From: an uncultured Allomuricauda sp.
GTDB lineage: Bacteria; Bacteroidota; Bacteroidia; Flavobacteriales; Flavobacteriaceae
Assembly (NCBI RefSeq): GCF_947495325.1
Contig: NZ_CANLYK010000002.1
Coordinates: 372,001 to 436,000, forward strand
Length of the DNA stretch: 64,000 bases
Direction of reading: 5' to 3'
The position numbers were made by a program, and so were the translations under genes. Shown here piece after piece: positions 7,197 to 16,873 of this stretch; position 1 is the first letter of the stretch, and every line of letters starts with the position of its first letter. The notes under the pieces were generated by a model. It had not been told where the DNA came from, did not search any database, and saw nothing but the letters and a program-made list of their open reading frames with translations.

Positions 7197-8242
7197 TTAT
7201 CCAAAATGTCCAAAAGCTTATCCACTACCTGTTGTGGTGCAATGGATTTCATTGCAGATTCATATCCCTTGGGAACTTTGTTCCCATAAACCGAGGTGGG
7301 GATCAACGGGAATCGTTCCCGATCCGCCAACAAAGCATTATCCATAGGCTGGTTAAATGGGTAAAACCCTGCATACGGATGGGTAACTCCCCATAAGGTT
7401 ACCACAGGAATACCATAATTTGCAGCCAGATGGGCATTTCCACTATCCATGGAAAGCATTACGTCCAAGTTGGAAATTAAATCCAACTCTTCAGATAGAT
7501 TAAGCTTTCCAGCCATAGAAAGCGTTTGCATAAATTCATTTTCAAAAGCCTGTAACTGCTTAATTTCAGAATCCCCGCCACCAAACAATAATATTTTATA
7601 CTTATTGGTATTATTTAGGTTTTTTATAACCTCTTTCATTAGTTTGATGGGATACATTTTTCCCTCATGAGCTGCAAAAGGGGCAATGCCCACCCACTTT
7701 TTTGTGTCTTGTTGTACAGCTTTCAGCACTTTTTCAGAAAGTGGTCGGCGTTGCAGTAATTTCGTGTTGGATAACTCAATAGGATATCCTAAACCTTCAA
7801 ATACCTCCGCGTAGCGTTGATGCGTACTTTTCAGTTGCTGAAAAGCTTTGTCTTTGGCACGAGTTAGTGCTTTTTTCTCCGCACGTCCCTTATCAATTTG
7901 GGCAAAGGGTGTTTTGCCCAATGCAAAATACCTTTGAAGAATCCGACTCCGAAGTACATTGTGTAAGTCCGCTACGCAATCAATTTGAAGTTTTTTAAGT
8001 TCTTGGTATAGCCTCCAAAGTCCAACCAACCCTTTATGCCTTTTTTTAATATCCGTCTCGTAAACTGACACATTTTCAAGGTCAGAAAAAATAGGTACAA
8101 ACAGTTTTTTGGTTAATACAGTAATCTTAAGTTGTGAGTATTTGGTGGTCAATGCCCGCAAGATTGGAACTGTCATGGCAACATCTCCCATTGCTGAGAG
8201 CCTAATGACCAGAATATGGGCTTCTTTACCCTTTTTGTCCAC
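7193..8242 (-). CDS. Glycosyltransferase family 9 (heptosyltransferase-like)
   Basis: A 349-residue GT9 enzyme of GT-B fold, the family of LPS heptosyltransferases, which adds sugars to the lipopolysaccharide core at the cytoplasmic face of the inner membrane. N-terminal ILVIRLSAMGDVAMTVP is the typical first strand and acceptor loop; C-terminal signs are MSMDSGNAHLAANYGIPVV and LWGVTHPYAGF, the nucleotide-sugar side. The start is GTG at 8242, overlapping the upstream DUF4254 gene by 17 bases, which suggests translational coupling. The pairing of GT9 with DUF4254 recurs in Flavobacteriia (recalled, not checked). The exact sugar is unknown. Confidence 0.88.
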   Translation of the reverse strand: MDKKGKEAHILVIRLSAMGDVAMTVPILRALTTKYSQLKITVLTKKLFVPIFSDLENVSVYETDIKKRHKGLVGLWRLYQELKKLQIDCVADLHNVLRSRILQRYFALGKTPFAQIDKGRAEKKALTRAKDKAFQQLKSTHQRYAEVFEGLGYPIELSNTKLLQRRPLSEKVLKAVQQDTKKWVGIAPFAAHEGKMYPIKLMKEVIKNLNNTNKYKILLFGGGDSEIKQLQAFENEFMQTLSMAGKLNLSEELDLISNLDVMLSMDSGNAHLAANYGIPVVTLWGVTHPYAGFYPFNQPMDNALLADRERFPLIPTSVYGNKVPKGYESAMKSIAPQQVVDKLLDILDN

Positions 8243-8831
8243 GCAGTACTGGATTTAGTTCATCGTCATTGTACATTTTCATCTGTTTATAGACTTTCAT
8301 GTATTTGTTTCCTGCTTCTATATCTGCCAATAATTGGTCAATCGCTGTAGAAAGGTCTTTCTTTTGTTCCAAGAGTACGGTCAACTTATCACTGCACTTG
8401 GCTATATGTTCAAGTGAAGCATCCGTTCTGTTTGCCTCTTCCTGCATATGATAAATTTTCAAGGCCAAAATAGAAAATCGGTCAATGGCCCAAGCTGGAC
8501 TTTCCGTATTTATTGTTGCGTCTTTTTTAATCTCAACAGATTGGTATTTGTTCAAAAAATAGCTGTCAATATATTCTACCAAATCGGTTCTGTCTTGATT
8601 GCTGGCGTCTATTTTTCGTTTTAAATCCAGAGCATCCGCCGGATTAATATCCGGGTCTCTTATAATGTCTTCATAATGCCATTGTACGGTATCAATCCAA
8701 TTCTTTCTGTAGAGTAAATGCTCTATTTTGTCTTTAGGATATGGATTAGTAAATTCCTGATATACATCATCTACAATGTGATAGGCATTTATGCTTTCTT
8801 CAAAAATAGTGTAGGCTTGTGCGCTAAACAT
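8226..8831 (-). CDS. DUF4254 family protein
   Basis: A soluble helical protein of about 201 residues matching DUF4254 by its pattern FxxSIxxYHIxDDV near the start and a long helical body. No catalytic motif is visible. The ATG at 8831 (MFSAQAY) is preferred over the opening 21 bases upstream because family members begin at this point. It lies directly upstream of, and overlaps, the GT9 gene, so a role in LPS core assembly is a fair guess from context only. Confidence 0.75.
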   Translation of the reverse strand: MFSAQAYTIFEESINAYHIVDDVYQEFTNPYPKDKIEHLLYRKNWIDTVQWHYEDIIRDPDINPADALDLKRKIDASNQDRTDLVEYIDSYFLNKYQSVEIKKDATINTESPAWAIDRFSILALKIYHMQEEANRTDASLEHIAKCSDKLTVLLEQKKDLSTAIDQLLADIEAGNKYMKVYKQMKMYNDDELNPVLRGQKG

Positions 8832-8869
8832 GGGCAAATTAATTTGTAGCAAAGATATTGCTTTATGCC

Positions 8870-9802
8870 TTATTTGCTGATTTCTAAGAGAAAAACCAAA
8901 ATGGGAATGAAAATAAGTGTTCCGAAGGCCAATTCCCTTAATCGCGTCTTCCGAATGGTCTCTAAATAATTGGTCAAAAAAACAGCTACAGGGAAAAAGG
9001 TGATCAAAATGGGAGATGCCCCTTTTGATTTGAAAATTGATAGTATCACCCCTACAATAAAAAATAAAAAAACAATTCGCAGCACCACCAGTTTACCTCC
9101 TCCTTTTTGTCGTAATCGCAGGAATACAACCAGCATTAAAATGAGCATCAATAAAGCATAAACTATCAGCTTATTGTTCGCATATTCACTGAAAAAACCA
9201 CTGTTAATCGTATCAATTGAAAATGTATAATGTTCTGCAAAAAAGGAGAGATTATCTGTGGTTTTTAAAATAGTAAATGTCAAAATAAAAACCGTAAATA
9301 GCCCTAAAAGCGGAACAAGCCAATTTTTGACGGTTTTTCTATCGTATACATTGATCACCAAAAAAATTAGTGCCAAATAGAGCAATGCCCAATCATAAAA
9401 CAAGCTGGCAATGCCTATCAAAAAAGAGGCGTCAAACAATCTGTGTTTTACATTTCTTAAGGAACGAATTGATAACAATCGCCAAGCCATCAACAGTAGA
9501 AAAAAATTACAGAAAATAGCATTCTTGTCTTCTATGGTATCCGAAAACGCAACTATGAGCAATACAAAGAACAGCATAGCATACGAGCTAAAATCAGTTA
9601 CCTTTTCTGCCCGTACAATATAGTTAATGATAAAAATGGTAAAGAGCAATACCCCAATAGTTAGAACCTCAAGAGGTATGGTATCTAGTACTACTTCCTT
9701 ATTTTGAATGAAAAAATGAAAAAAACTATAGAAAAGAAACAAAAAAACAGATAGGACAATGTAGTTAATGGGTTTTGTTTTTCCGAAAAAGCTTGAAATC
9801 AT
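8870..9802 (-). CDS. DUF6427 family integral membrane protein
   Basis: A 310-residue inner-membrane protein with roughly eight to ten hydrophobic segments spread along its length, starting MISSFFGKTKPINYIV, which fits the DUF6427 family of Flavobacteriia. No enzyme motif is visible. The ATG at 9802 faces the promoter of the divergent small gene at 9843. It is followed after 38 bases by DUF4254 and GT9, so it may belong to the same envelope operon. Function unknown. Confidence 0.7.
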   Translation of the reverse strand: MISSFFGKTKPINYIVLSVFLFLFYSFFHFFIQNKEVVLDTIPLEVLTIGVLLFTIFIINYIVRAEKVTDFSSYAMLFFVLLIVAFSDTIEDKNAIFCNFFLLLMAWRLLSIRSLRNVKHRLFDASFLIGIASLFYDWALLYLALIFLVINVYDRKTVKNWLVPLLGLFTVFILTFTILKTTDNLSFFAEHYTFSIDTINSGFFSEYANNKLIVYALLMLILMLVVFLRLRQKGGGKLVVLRIVFLFFIVGVILSIFKSKGASPILITFFPVAVFLTNYLETIRKTRLRELAFGTLIFIPILVFLLEISK

Positions 9803-9823
9803 GCTGTTCTTTTGCTACTTTTG
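9793..9823 (+). promoter_or_regulatory. Promoter of the DUF6341 gene
   Basis: TTG at 9793-9795, a 20-base spacer, then TACTTTTG at 9816-9823, an exact TAnnTTTG match. The ATG at 9843 follows 19 bases later, which fixes that start and excludes a longer reading frame from 9768. The box overlaps the start of the divergent DUF6427 gene. Confidence 0.6.
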
Positions 9824-9842
9824 CAACGTAAATATAGCTAAG

Positions 9843-10064
9843 ATGAGCAAGTTTTTTTATGGCATTGAAGACTTATTTGTAAACGTCCTTTTTGCGCCTT
9901 ACGATTTTTTCCGTTTTATGGGAAACTGGTGGGGCTCCAATACGATTAATTGGATGTTCTTTGTAATTGGTTTTGTTGCAATGGTTTATTGGATGAATCA
10001 GTTAAAGATTTTCAATGACAATGGAGAAGAGGACAAAAGCATTTCCTCCCACTCTTATCTATAA
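9843..10064 (+). CDS. DUF6341 family small membrane protein
   Basis: A 73-residue protein with one clear transmembrane helix (about residues 36-54: WMFFVIGFVAMVYW) and an acidic tail, resembling the DUF6341 family, which is sometimes mislabelled uracil phosphoribosyltransferase although it has no such domain. It has its own promoter and a 19-base leader. Its stop overlaps the purD stop by 6 bases in convergent orientation. Function unknown; conservation next to purD and DUF6427 is my recollection of flavobacterial gene order. Confidence 0.65.
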   Translation: MSKFFYGIEDLFVNVLFAPYDFFRFMGNWWGSNTINWMFFVIGFVAMVYWMNQLKIFNDNGEEDKSISSHSYL

Positions 10065-11330
10065 ATCGAATCCCAAATCCTTTCTGTAGTACATTCCATC
10101 AAAATGTAGTTTTTCCATATTTTGATAGGATTGACGTAATGCTTCTCTAAAGTCTTTCCCATAAGATGTAATTGCAATTACCCGACCTCCGTTGGTTACC
10201 ACTTTGCCATCTGATAATTTTGTCCCTGCGTGAAATACCAAAGAGTCGGCAATGCTATCTATTCCAGTGATTTCCTTTCCTTTTTTATAAGCTTCTGGAT
10301 ATCCCCCTGAAACCGCCATAACAGTTGTTGCAGTTCTTTGATCGATTTCTAAATCGATTTCATCAAGTTTTCCTTCTGCGGTAGCAACCAATAAATCGAC
10401 CAAATCATTTTTTATACGAGGGATAACAACTTCTGTCTCTGGATCCCCCATGCGTACATTGTACTCAATTACCTTAGGTTTATCCCCAACTTTGATCAAT
10501 CCAATAAAAATGAATCCTTTATAAGGTAGATTATCCTTTTTAAGCCCTTCTACAGTAGGTTTTACAATTTGCTGCTCAATCTTTTGCATTAAGATGTCAT
10601 CTGCAAAGGGAACCGGGGAAATGGCTCCCATTCCACCTGTATTTAGTCCGGTGTCTCCTTCGCCAATGCGTTTGTAGTCTTTTGCCGTTGGAAGGATTTT
10701 GTAATTGGATCCATCGGTCAACACAAAGCAACTCAACTCTATTCCATCCAAAAACTCTTCAATGACCACAGTGGCGCTGGCATCACCAAATTTGGAATCC
10801 AACAACATCGCCTTAAGTTCTGCCTTGGCCTCATCCAAGTCCTGAAGAATCAAAACACCTTTTCCTGCGGCAAGACCATCTGCTTTGAGCACATATGGTG
10901 GTTGCAGGGTTTCCAAAAACGCAAATCCTTTGTCTAGATTCTCTGAAGTAAAGCTTTGATAAGCAGCTGTTGGAATAGCATGACGCATCATGAACTCCTT
11001 TGCAAATTCTTTACTGCCTTCCAATGCGGCAGCGGCTTTTTCAGGGCCTATTACGGAAACATTTTTTAGTTCAGCATCATTTAAGAAAAAATCATGGACT
11101 CCATTCACAAGTGGGTCTTCAGGTCCCACTACAACCAAGTTGATTTTTTCTGCTAGGACCAAGGCTTTAATGCCTTTAAAATCATTAACGTCAATTGCCA
11201 CATTTTTAGCAACGCTAGAAGTACCTGCATTACCCGGAGCAACAAACAGTATGTTTACTTTTGGGCTTTTAGAAATTTTAAGAGCAATAGCATGTTCGCG
11301 ACCTCCTGAACCTAGGATAAGAATGTTCAT
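10059..11330 (-). CDS. purD: Phosphoribosylamine--glycine ligase
   Basis: PurD (GARS), 423 residues, ATP-dependent ligation of glycine to phosphoribosylamine in de novo purine synthesis, cytoplasmic. It has the N-terminal GSGGREHAIA motif, the ATP-grasp core (VLKADGLAAGKGV, about residues 146-158) and the signature YNVRMGDPETEVV near residue 290. Length matches the family. It stands alone on the minus strand, without other purine genes, which is common in Bacteroidota. An 80-base inverted-repeat element separates its start from the end of the UDP-xylose synthase gene. Confidence 0.96.
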   Translation of the reverse strand: MNILILGSGGREHAIALKISKSPKVNILFVAPGNAGTSSVAKNVAIDVNDFKGIKALVLAEKINLVVVGPEDPLVNGVHDFFLNDAELKNVSVIGPEKAAAALEGSKEFAKEFMMRHAIPTAAYQSFTSENLDKGFAFLETLQPPYVLKADGLAAGKGVLILQDLDEAKAELKAMLLDSKFGDASATVVIEEFLDGIELSCFVLTDGSNYKILPTAKDYKRIGEGDTGLNTGGMGAISPVPFADDILMQKIEQQIVKPTVEGLKKDNLPYKGFIFIGLIKVGDKPKVIEYNVRMGDPETEVVIPRIKNDLVDLLVATAEGKLDEIDLEIDQRTATTVMAVSGGYPEAYKKGKEITGIDSIADSLVFHAGTKLSDGKVVTNGGRVIAITSYGKDFREALRQSYQNMEKLHFDGMYYRKDLGFDL

Positions 11331-11385
11331 CGATTAAAATTTTGGCAAAAATAGTTCAATTCAAACGCAATAGAGCAGGAAAAAT

Positions 11386-11465
11386 GTCATTTTCGAGTTT
11401 GAAGAGAAATCTGTTTATCAAAGTAATTGTTAGATTTTTCCGTCGCTTTACTTCTTCGAAATGAC
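11386..11465. repeat. 80-base imperfect inverted repeat (MITE/REP-like)
   Basis: The ends are GTCATTTTCGAG (11386-11397) and TTCGAAATGAC (11455-11465), near-perfect inverted copies, with a second inner pair GAGAAATCT and AGATTTTTC. The whole element can fold into one long stem. It resembles the GTCATTTCGA-ended short repeats that I recall being scattered in flavobacterial intergenic DNA. It lies between the start of purD and the stop of the UDP-xylose synthase gene and could also serve as a terminator for the latter. Confidence 0.6.
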
Positions 11466-11470
11466 CTTGT

Positions 11471-12457
11471 TTATTTGCCATTAAGATGTGAAAAATCGCG
11501 ATGTTCTTTTTGGTGCAGTTCTTCAGGAGAGAGCGACTTGAAGTATTCGTATACTTTTTTCAAGCCTTCAGAGCGATGTACTATGGGTTTCCAGTCCAAA
11601 ATTTCCTTTGCTCTTGAAATATCCGGTTGACGCTGAAGCGGATCATCCGTTGGTAAAGGCTTAAAGATGATTTTTTGACTAGTCCCAGTAAGTTTAATGA
11701 TTTCCTCTGCAAACTCTAAAATAGTTGTCTCATCAGAGTTACCAATATTGATGGGTTCCACATAATCACTCATTAACAGCCGATAGATACCCTCAACTTG
11801 ATCATCAATATAAGTAAATGATCTTGTTTGTGAACCATCCCCGAATACGGTTAAGTCCTCTCCTCGAAGTGCCTGTCCCATAAATGCTGGTACCACTCGG
11901 CCATCGTTTAACCGCATACGAGAACCATAAGTGTTGAAAATTCGAACGATACGAGTGTCCAATCCATGATATCTGTGATAGGCCATCGTTATGGATTCCA
12001 TAAAGCGTTTGGCCTCATCATACACCCCTCTTGGGCCAATTGGACTAACATTACCATAGTAATCTTCATTTTGCGGATGCACCAAAGGATCTCCGTAAAC
12101 TTCCGAGGTTGAAGCTACCAAAATCCGAGCATTTTTTTCCTTTGCCAATCCCAATAAATTGAGGGTGCCCAGAGACCCTACTTTTAGGGTCTCAATGGGA
12201 ATCTTTAAATAATCAATAGGACTTGCTGGTGAAGCAAAGTGTAGTATATAATCTAAATCGCCTCCGTAATGTACAAAGGTAGATACGTCATGGTGGTGGA
12301 ATTCGAAACGTTCCAATTGAAATAAATGCTCTATGTTTTTTAGGTCACCGGTAATAAGATTGTCCATGGCAATGACATGATGCCCTTCCGCAATAAATCT
12401 ATCGCATAGATGAGATCCGAGAAATCCTGCAGCGCCTGTGATTAAGGTTTTTTTCAA
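11471..12457 (-). CDS. UDP-glucuronate decarboxylase (UDP-xylose synthase)
   Basis: A 328-residue extended short-chain dehydrogenase that converts UDP-glucuronate to UDP-xylose. It shows the Rossmann motif GAAGFLG at the N terminus, HFASPASP (substrate loop), [15 protein letters not shown] (YxxxK catalytic pair) and the UXS-type [10 protein letters not shown]. The start codon is TTG, overlapping the stop of the upstream transferase as TTGA; no ATG is available before the essential N-terminal glycine motif, so the rare start is well supported. It ends the minus-strand polysaccharide cluster. It implies that xylose, or a sugar made from it, is part of the glycan. Confidence 0.92.
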   Translation of the reverse strand: MKKTLITGAAGFLGSHLCDRFIAEGHHVIAMDNLITGDLKNIEHLFQLERFEFHHHDVSTFVHYGGDLDYILHFASPASPIDYLKIPIETLKVGSLGTLNLLGLAKEKNARILVASTSEVYGDPLVHPQNEDYYGNVSPIGPRGVYDEAKRFMESITMAYHRYHGLDTRIVRIFNTYGSRMRLNDGRVVPAFMGQALRGEDLTVFGDGSQTRSFTYIDDQVEGIYRLLMSDYVEPINIGNSDETTILEFAEEIIKLTGTSQKIIFKPLPTDDPLQRQPDISRAKEILDWKPIVHRSEGLKKVYEYFKSLSPEELHQKEHRDFSHLNGK

Positions 12458-13617
12458 TTATTGGTTTTCTGTTTTTTTTTGGAAGAATCCGTATTTCCTT
12501 TTAATGATTCCATTTTTCGTTTTAATCTAATTTTTTGTTTGAGAGCACTAAAATTGTAATTATATCTAAAAAAGACATATCCCAATAATATAACAACACT
12601 TACCAGCATGATTACCATTCCAAGGTTTTTTGCCTTACTTCCAAGTATAATAAATAGAACAACAAACATAAGATTAAAGCATCCAATAATAAAGCTTGCT
12701 TGCTTATGGGTAAGTCCCCAAAAATCTATAAGTACATGGTGCACATGATTCCTGTCAGGTGAAAAAGGCCCTTTTTTATTGGCTATTCGTATCGCAAAAA
12801 CCCTAGCGGTATCAAATAGCGGAACTATTAATATGCTAATTGCAATAAGTGGGGCATTTTCCAAAAGAAACGGCAATCCCTCATAGGATTCGGGTTTTAG
12901 GGCTAAAAACTTCAATGTTAAAACACTAATTATAAAACCTACAATCAATGATCCCGTATCCCCCATAAAAATTTTCTTATCAGAAGATATGTTAAATCCA
13001 AAAAATGCCATTAGACAGGCATTCATTGTGATGCTAATCAATGCAAAGAAATATTCTCCTGACAAATAAAAAATTGTGGTGTAAATAATCATTATGACGA
13101 TTCCTACTATTGATGCCAAGCCATCGATGCCATCAATCAAATTATAAGAGTTAATGATTGTCAACATTAAAAAACCTGCAATTGCCAAATACAAGAAATA
13201 CGGGATTTCGTAAATGTTGAGAAACCCATTGAGTGATTCAATAATAAAACTATCATTTACCAATACAAATGTAATTGCAAATATTTGAGAAATCAGTTTT
13301 GCCCCTGGAGTAAGTACAGTTAAATCGTCTTTAAGGCCAATAAAAAAAAGAATGACCAACCCAGGCATTAAATACATGGATTCATCAAAAACATCTCTGT
13401 CCTTAATAAAAAAGAGAGCAAAAATCAAAGTATAAAAAAAGGCAACACCTCCTAATGTGGGGGTTTTTGATATGTGAGAACTTCGTTTATTTGGGTCATC
13501 CATAAGCCTTTTTTTCTCAACAACCCAAATAATTTTGGGGATTGTTAAGTACGTCAAGAGAAAAGCTCCGATGAAAACGAGTATAGATGTTTCAAGAAAA
13601 TACAAATTCAAGGACAA
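12454..13617 (-). CDS. MraY/WecA-family polyprenyl-phosphate glycosyl-1-phosphate transferase
   Basis: A 387-residue membrane enzyme with about ten transmembrane helices that attaches the first sugar phosphate to undecaprenyl phosphate. Family motifs are present: DDPNKRSSH with TPTLGG, GLKDDL (DD pair), [19 protein letters not shown] and the WecA-like HVHH loop. It would start synthesis of the repeat unit. The start appears to be TTG at 13617; the first ATG lies at residue 39 and would delete the first helix. The basic C terminus is rich in Lys. The gene follows the WecG-like gene by 2 bases. Confidence 0.88.
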   Translation of the reverse strand: MSLNLYFLETSILVFIGAFLLTYLTIPKIIWVVEKKRLMDDPNKRSSHISKTPTLGGVAFFYTLIFALFFIKDRDVFDESMYLMPGLVILFFIGLKDDLTVLTPGAKLISQIFAITFVLVNDSFIIESLNGFLNIYEIPYFLYLAIAGFLMLTIINSYNLIDGIDGLASIVGIVIMIIYTTIFYLSGEYFFALISITMNACLMAFFGFNISSDKKIFMGDTGSLIVGFIISVLTLKFLALKPESYEGLPFLLENAPLIAISILIVPLFDTARVFAIRIANKKGPFSPDRNHVHHVLIDFWGLTHKQASFIIGCFNLMFVVLFIILGSKAKNLGMVIMLVSVVILLGYVFFRYNYNFSALKQKIRLKRKMESLKGNTDSSKKKQKTNN

Positions 13618-13619
13618 TT

Positions 13620-14312
13620 TTATATTCTTCCAAAGATAATTTTAAAAAAGAACTCCACTAAATTTAACTGGCGTGTAATTCTTGTAGGCTCCTTTAACAA
13701 TCTATAAAACCATTCCAGTCCAAGGTCAATGAAAATTTTAGGGGCTCTTTTTTTTAAACCAGAATACACATCAAAACTTCCTCCAAGTCCCATATATAAT
13801 GCTGGATGGACATTAAATAACTCTGCCATCAGGTTTTCTTGCTTTGGACTTCCCATGGCAACAAAAACAATATCAGGTTTAAGTTTTTTAAATGCCTCCA
13901 TAATACTCTTTTTATCACCTTGTTGAAAATACCCATTTCTATAGCCTAAAATGTCAGTCTCTGGAAAATCTTCTTTTAGTTTTTTTATTGTTGATTCAAT
14001 TACTAATTGAGTGGATCCTATTAAGTAAAATGATTTGGATGAGTGATATTTGGAAATAATATGCAACCAATATTCTGCCCCGGCAATCTTGACAGCTTTA
14101 ACACCCTTTCTCTTCATAGCCATTACTGCTCCTACCCCATCCGGATAACCATAATTGGAGTTTATCAATTCATCCAAACGAGGGTCGGTTTTATTTAATT
14201 TTTCAGCATTGAGTGCAAAAAGAATTCCTTTTCTTTGGTCTATAAAATCCAAAAAAGCATTTTTACTTGTAAACGCGAAAACCCTTTTTTTGTTGATCTT
14301 AATACTCTTCAT
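13620..14312 (-). CDS. WecG/TagA/CpsF-family glycosyltransferase
   Basis: A 230-residue GT26 enzyme. Motifs include YPDGVGAV, FVAMGSPKQE and MGLGGSFDVYSG with KRAP and LEWFYRLLKEP, all characteristic. Such enzymes add the second sugar (for example ManNAcA in E. coli WecG) to the lipid-linked first sugar. The ATG at 14312 forms a 4-base ATGA overlap with the upstream GT4 gene and is preferred to the opening at 14333. Together with the WecA-like transferase encoded next it probably builds the first disaccharide of the unit; the donor sugar is unknown. Confidence 0.9.
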   Translation of the reverse strand: MKSIKINKKRVFAFTSKNAFLDFIDQRKGILFALNAEKLNKTDPRLDELINSNYGYPDGVGAVMAMKRKGVKAVKIAGAEYWLHIISKYHSSKSFYLIGSTQLVIESTIKKLKEDFPETDILGYRNGYFQQGDKKSIMEAFKKLKPDIVFVAMGSPKQENLMAELFNVHPALYMGLGGSFDVYSGLKKRAPKIFIDLGLEWFYRLLKEPTRITRQLNLVEFFFKIIFGRI

Positions 14313-15517
14313 ATTGCCTTTGTCAAATTCCAATAAATCTTATTATAGTCATGTGCATTGGCTATCCAACTTTTATGAGTATTTACATATGTGCCGGCTC
14401 GCCTTTTAATTTTATCAAATTCTTCCTTCTCCAAGTTCATTGCCTTAATCATTTTATCCATGAGGTCCGAGCCATTGCCTGCTTTAAACAAATAACCATG
14501 GACACCATGCTCTACAAGCTCCTTAATTCCGCCTACGTCACTGCCAATAAAGAACTTTTCATAAGCCATGGCTTCCAGAGGCTTTAAAGGAGTAACCGAA
14601 TCGGTCAGTTTGTTCTTATATCTTGGGTTTACTATAATATCAACCGATTCGAAGGCCTGCGGCACGTTACTTGGATGTATGCTCCCCAAAAACTCAACAT
14701 TTTTATACTCCTTGGCAAGCTTACTTACATTTTCTTCTTCTACCCCGCTCCCATATATTTTCAGTTTGCAATTTGGGTGTTCCAAATTTAAGTCCGCGAA
14801 CGTTTTAATTAACATATCAATCCCTTCATGCGATGTCAATGTACCTATGTAACCAAAATTAAACCCTTCTTTACGGGATTTGTTCGAACCGAGATTTTGA
14901 ATTAACGTATTTATCAGTGAGGTATTAACTGCATTTTTTATAACTGAAATTTTTGCTTCCTCAATTCCCCTATCAACAAGTTCTTGTTTCAAATTATCAT
15001 TTATTGCAATTACTAATGATGCCCTTTTCATCACATAAAGTTCCACCCTGAACAATAAATTTTCTATAAGCGCTTTGTAACCTTTATTTGAACCGAAGCT
15101 TTTGTTGAGCATCCAAAGTGACCTTACTTCATAAACCACTGGGAGTTTAAATTTTCTTCCAAGATATAGCGCCGGTAAACCACAAAAAAACATAGCGTGG
15201 GCGTGAAGTATGTTCGGGTTTTCTCGCTGGATGATCTTTTTCAACTTAACATAGAACTTCAACATTTGAAAAATTCGCAGAACTCGAATATGAAGCGGTT
15301 TTTTCTTGTCTGATATGCTTTCCCTTACATTAATAGACGTGCGAAGATAACGTATCCCATCTATGACTTCCTCAACCGAACTAAAAGATTGAAATGGAGC
15401 AGTCACAGCCAATACATCTAATCCTATTTCTTTTTGGGACATTAGAAGATCCCTGGACCGTATACTTGAGCCAGAAATTTGTGGCAAGGATTGGTAAAGT
15501 ATATGCAGTACCTTCAT
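14309..15517 (-). CDS. Glycosyltransferase family 4
   Basis: A 402-residue GT-B retaining glycosyltransferase. The N-terminal domain begins MKVLHILYQSLPQISGSS; the C-terminal nucleotide-sugar domain has GYIGTLTSHEGIDML and EAMAYEKFFIGSDVGGIKE, with the E-x7-E type signature. The start at 15517 is chosen because a consensus -7 box lies just upstream at 15537-15544, inside the longer frame that opens at 15574. It is the first gene of a four-gene unit with WecG-like, WecA-like and UDP-xylose synthase genes, all overlapping or within 2 bases. Confidence 0.9.
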   Translation of the reverse strand: MKVLHILYQSLPQISGSSIRSRDLLMSQKEIGLDVLAVTAPFQSFSSVEEVIDGIRYLRTSINVRESISDKKKPLHIRVLRIFQMLKFYVKLKKIIQRENPNILHAHAMFFCGLPALYLGRKFKLPVVYEVRSLWMLNKSFGSNKGYKALIENLLFRVELYVMKRASLVIAINDNLKQELVDRGIEEAKISVIKNAVNTSLINTLIQNLGSNKSRKEGFNFGYIGTLTSHEGIDMLIKTFADLNLEHPNCKLKIYGSGVEEENVSKLAKEYKNVEFLGSIHPSNVPQAFESVDIIVNPRYKNKLTDSVTPLKPLEAMAYEKFFIGSDVGGIKELVEHGVHGYLFKAGNGSDLMDKMIKAMNLEKEEFDKIKRRAGTYVNTHKSWIANAHDYNKIYWNLTKAI

Positions 15518-15536
15518 TTGCAAAACATAATTTTGG

Positions 15537-15544
15537 CAAAAGTA
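15537..15544 (-). promoter_or_regulatory. -7 promoter box for the GT4-wecG-like-wecA-like-uxs unit
   Basis: TACTTTTG on the minus strand (plus CAAAAGTA) matches TAnnTTTG exactly, 19 bases upstream of the GT4 start. A well-spaced -33 TTG is not seen. Confidence 0.4.
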
Positions 15545-15619
15545 CTGTAAATTGCACGAAGAAATCATAAGCATTTAGACAACTACTAAATGGGAAACTA
15601 ATATTTAAATAATCGATTT

Positions 15620-16873
15620 ATGTTATCATTATTGAAACAAAGAAAAAACAGTGTTTTCCTCATTTTGTTCAGTGCCTTTTTCTTCTCACTTGTTTTTACT
15701 ACCAATGATATAAATAGTAAAGTTCTAATTGTACTTCTTGCATTGTCAATACCATTTTTTGAATTTCAAAAATTACTAAAGACCGTTAAAATTCATCTTC
15801 CTTTGCTTGTACTGTTCTTTTTGATTGTTCTTAGCCTAATCTATACAGAAAACATTGATACAGGTCTACAGAAAGTCCAACGTGTGTTGGTGATTCCCCT
15901 TTTCTTTTTCATTTTTCCTTTTGTAAATCTATCTAATAAGTTAATTAGTAAAATTCTACTTTTGTTTGTTATAACAATAGCCATTGCCACATTGTATTCT
16001 CATGGGGTAGTTTTAAACAGCTTTATACAAAATGGAGAATCGAATTTTAGAAATTTATTCAACTTGAATTATTCTTATTTGGTGCTAGGCAACACCCTTG
16101 ATTTACATCCCACTTATTACGCTTACTTTATCATAATTGCAATAACAATTGTGATTAAGTTTCTAAAGGAGACACAACCCTTAGTCCTTAAACTATTGTT
16201 AGTTTTTTTAATACTGTATTTTTCATTCTTTATTGTACACTTATCCTCGCGAATAGGAATAGTTGCTCTTTATGTGGTCTTATTGCTCAACCTAGTTCGT
16301 CATATCCGTAAACACAAATCTTGGATCAAGGGTGTCGTTGTTCTTTTTGCCATACATGGGCTTTTGGCATTTATTGTTTTAAATGTAGGGGTGACCAAAT
16401 ATCGTTTTCAACACATCTTCGGATTTGAGTATTATACTGGGTACAAAGTGAACGACGGACAACATAAGCTTAAGCTTTGGAATGCTGCCATTGGCGCCAA
16501 TGAGAATTTTCTGTTTGGGAATGGTATGGGCGATATCAATAGTGCTTTAAAAGAAAAATTTGCCTCTCTAAAGAGTACAAAGGCTATAACAGAAAACTAT
16601 AATAGCCATAACCAATATATTGAGTACTATGTTGGGCTTGGCTTTTTAGGTTTTGTAGTTTTTACTTATCTACTCCTTTATTATGGGTATATGTTTTTGA
16701 AACACGGTAATTTTTTAGGTTTTCAGTTCATAGTTATCACGGCGATTTTATGCCTCACGGAAAGTTTATGGAGCCGTCATCATGGTATTGTATTTTCAGT
16801 CATCTTCCTGGGAGTTATACTAGGTCTAAATAATCATATACCGACTTCAAATAGGCCCTCTAAAAACTTCTGA
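15620..16873 (+). CDS. O-antigen ligase/polymerase family membrane protein
   Basis: A 417-residue protein with about ten to twelve transmembrane helices and a large periplasmic loop, of the Wzy_C/WaaL superfamily. Marks include LSSRIGIVALYV and, after the loop, SHNQYIEYYVGLGFLG, a form of the HNxYxE-x5-G motif of ligases and polymerases. It either joins glycan to lipid A core or polymerises repeat units. It alone lies on the plus strand in this part of the locus, and its stop overlaps the stop of the broken DUF1566 gene by 14 bases. A second protein of this type (17578-18834) suggests one is Wzy and the other WaaL; the HNQY motif slightly favours ligase here. Confidence 0.82.
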   Translation: MLSLLKQRKNSVFLILFSAFFFSLVFTTNDINSKVLIVLLALSIPFFEFQKLLKTVKIHLPLLVLFFLIVLSLIYTENIDTGLQKVQRVLVIPLFFFIFPFVNLSNKLISKILLLFVITIAIATLYSHGVVLNSFIQNGESNFRNLFNLNYSYLVLGNTLDLHPTYYAYFIIIAITIVIKFLKETQPLVLKLLLVFLILYFSFFIVHLSSRIGIVALYVVLLLNLVRHIRKHKSWIKGVVVLFAIHGLLAFIVLNVGVTKYRFQHIFGFEYYTGYKVNDGQHKLKLWNAAIGANENFLFGNGMGDINSALKEKFASLKSTKAITENYNSHNQYIEYYVGLGFLGFVVFTYLLLYYGYMFLKHGNFLGFQFIVITAILCLTESLWSRHHGIVFSVIFLGVILGLNNHIPTSNRPSKNF

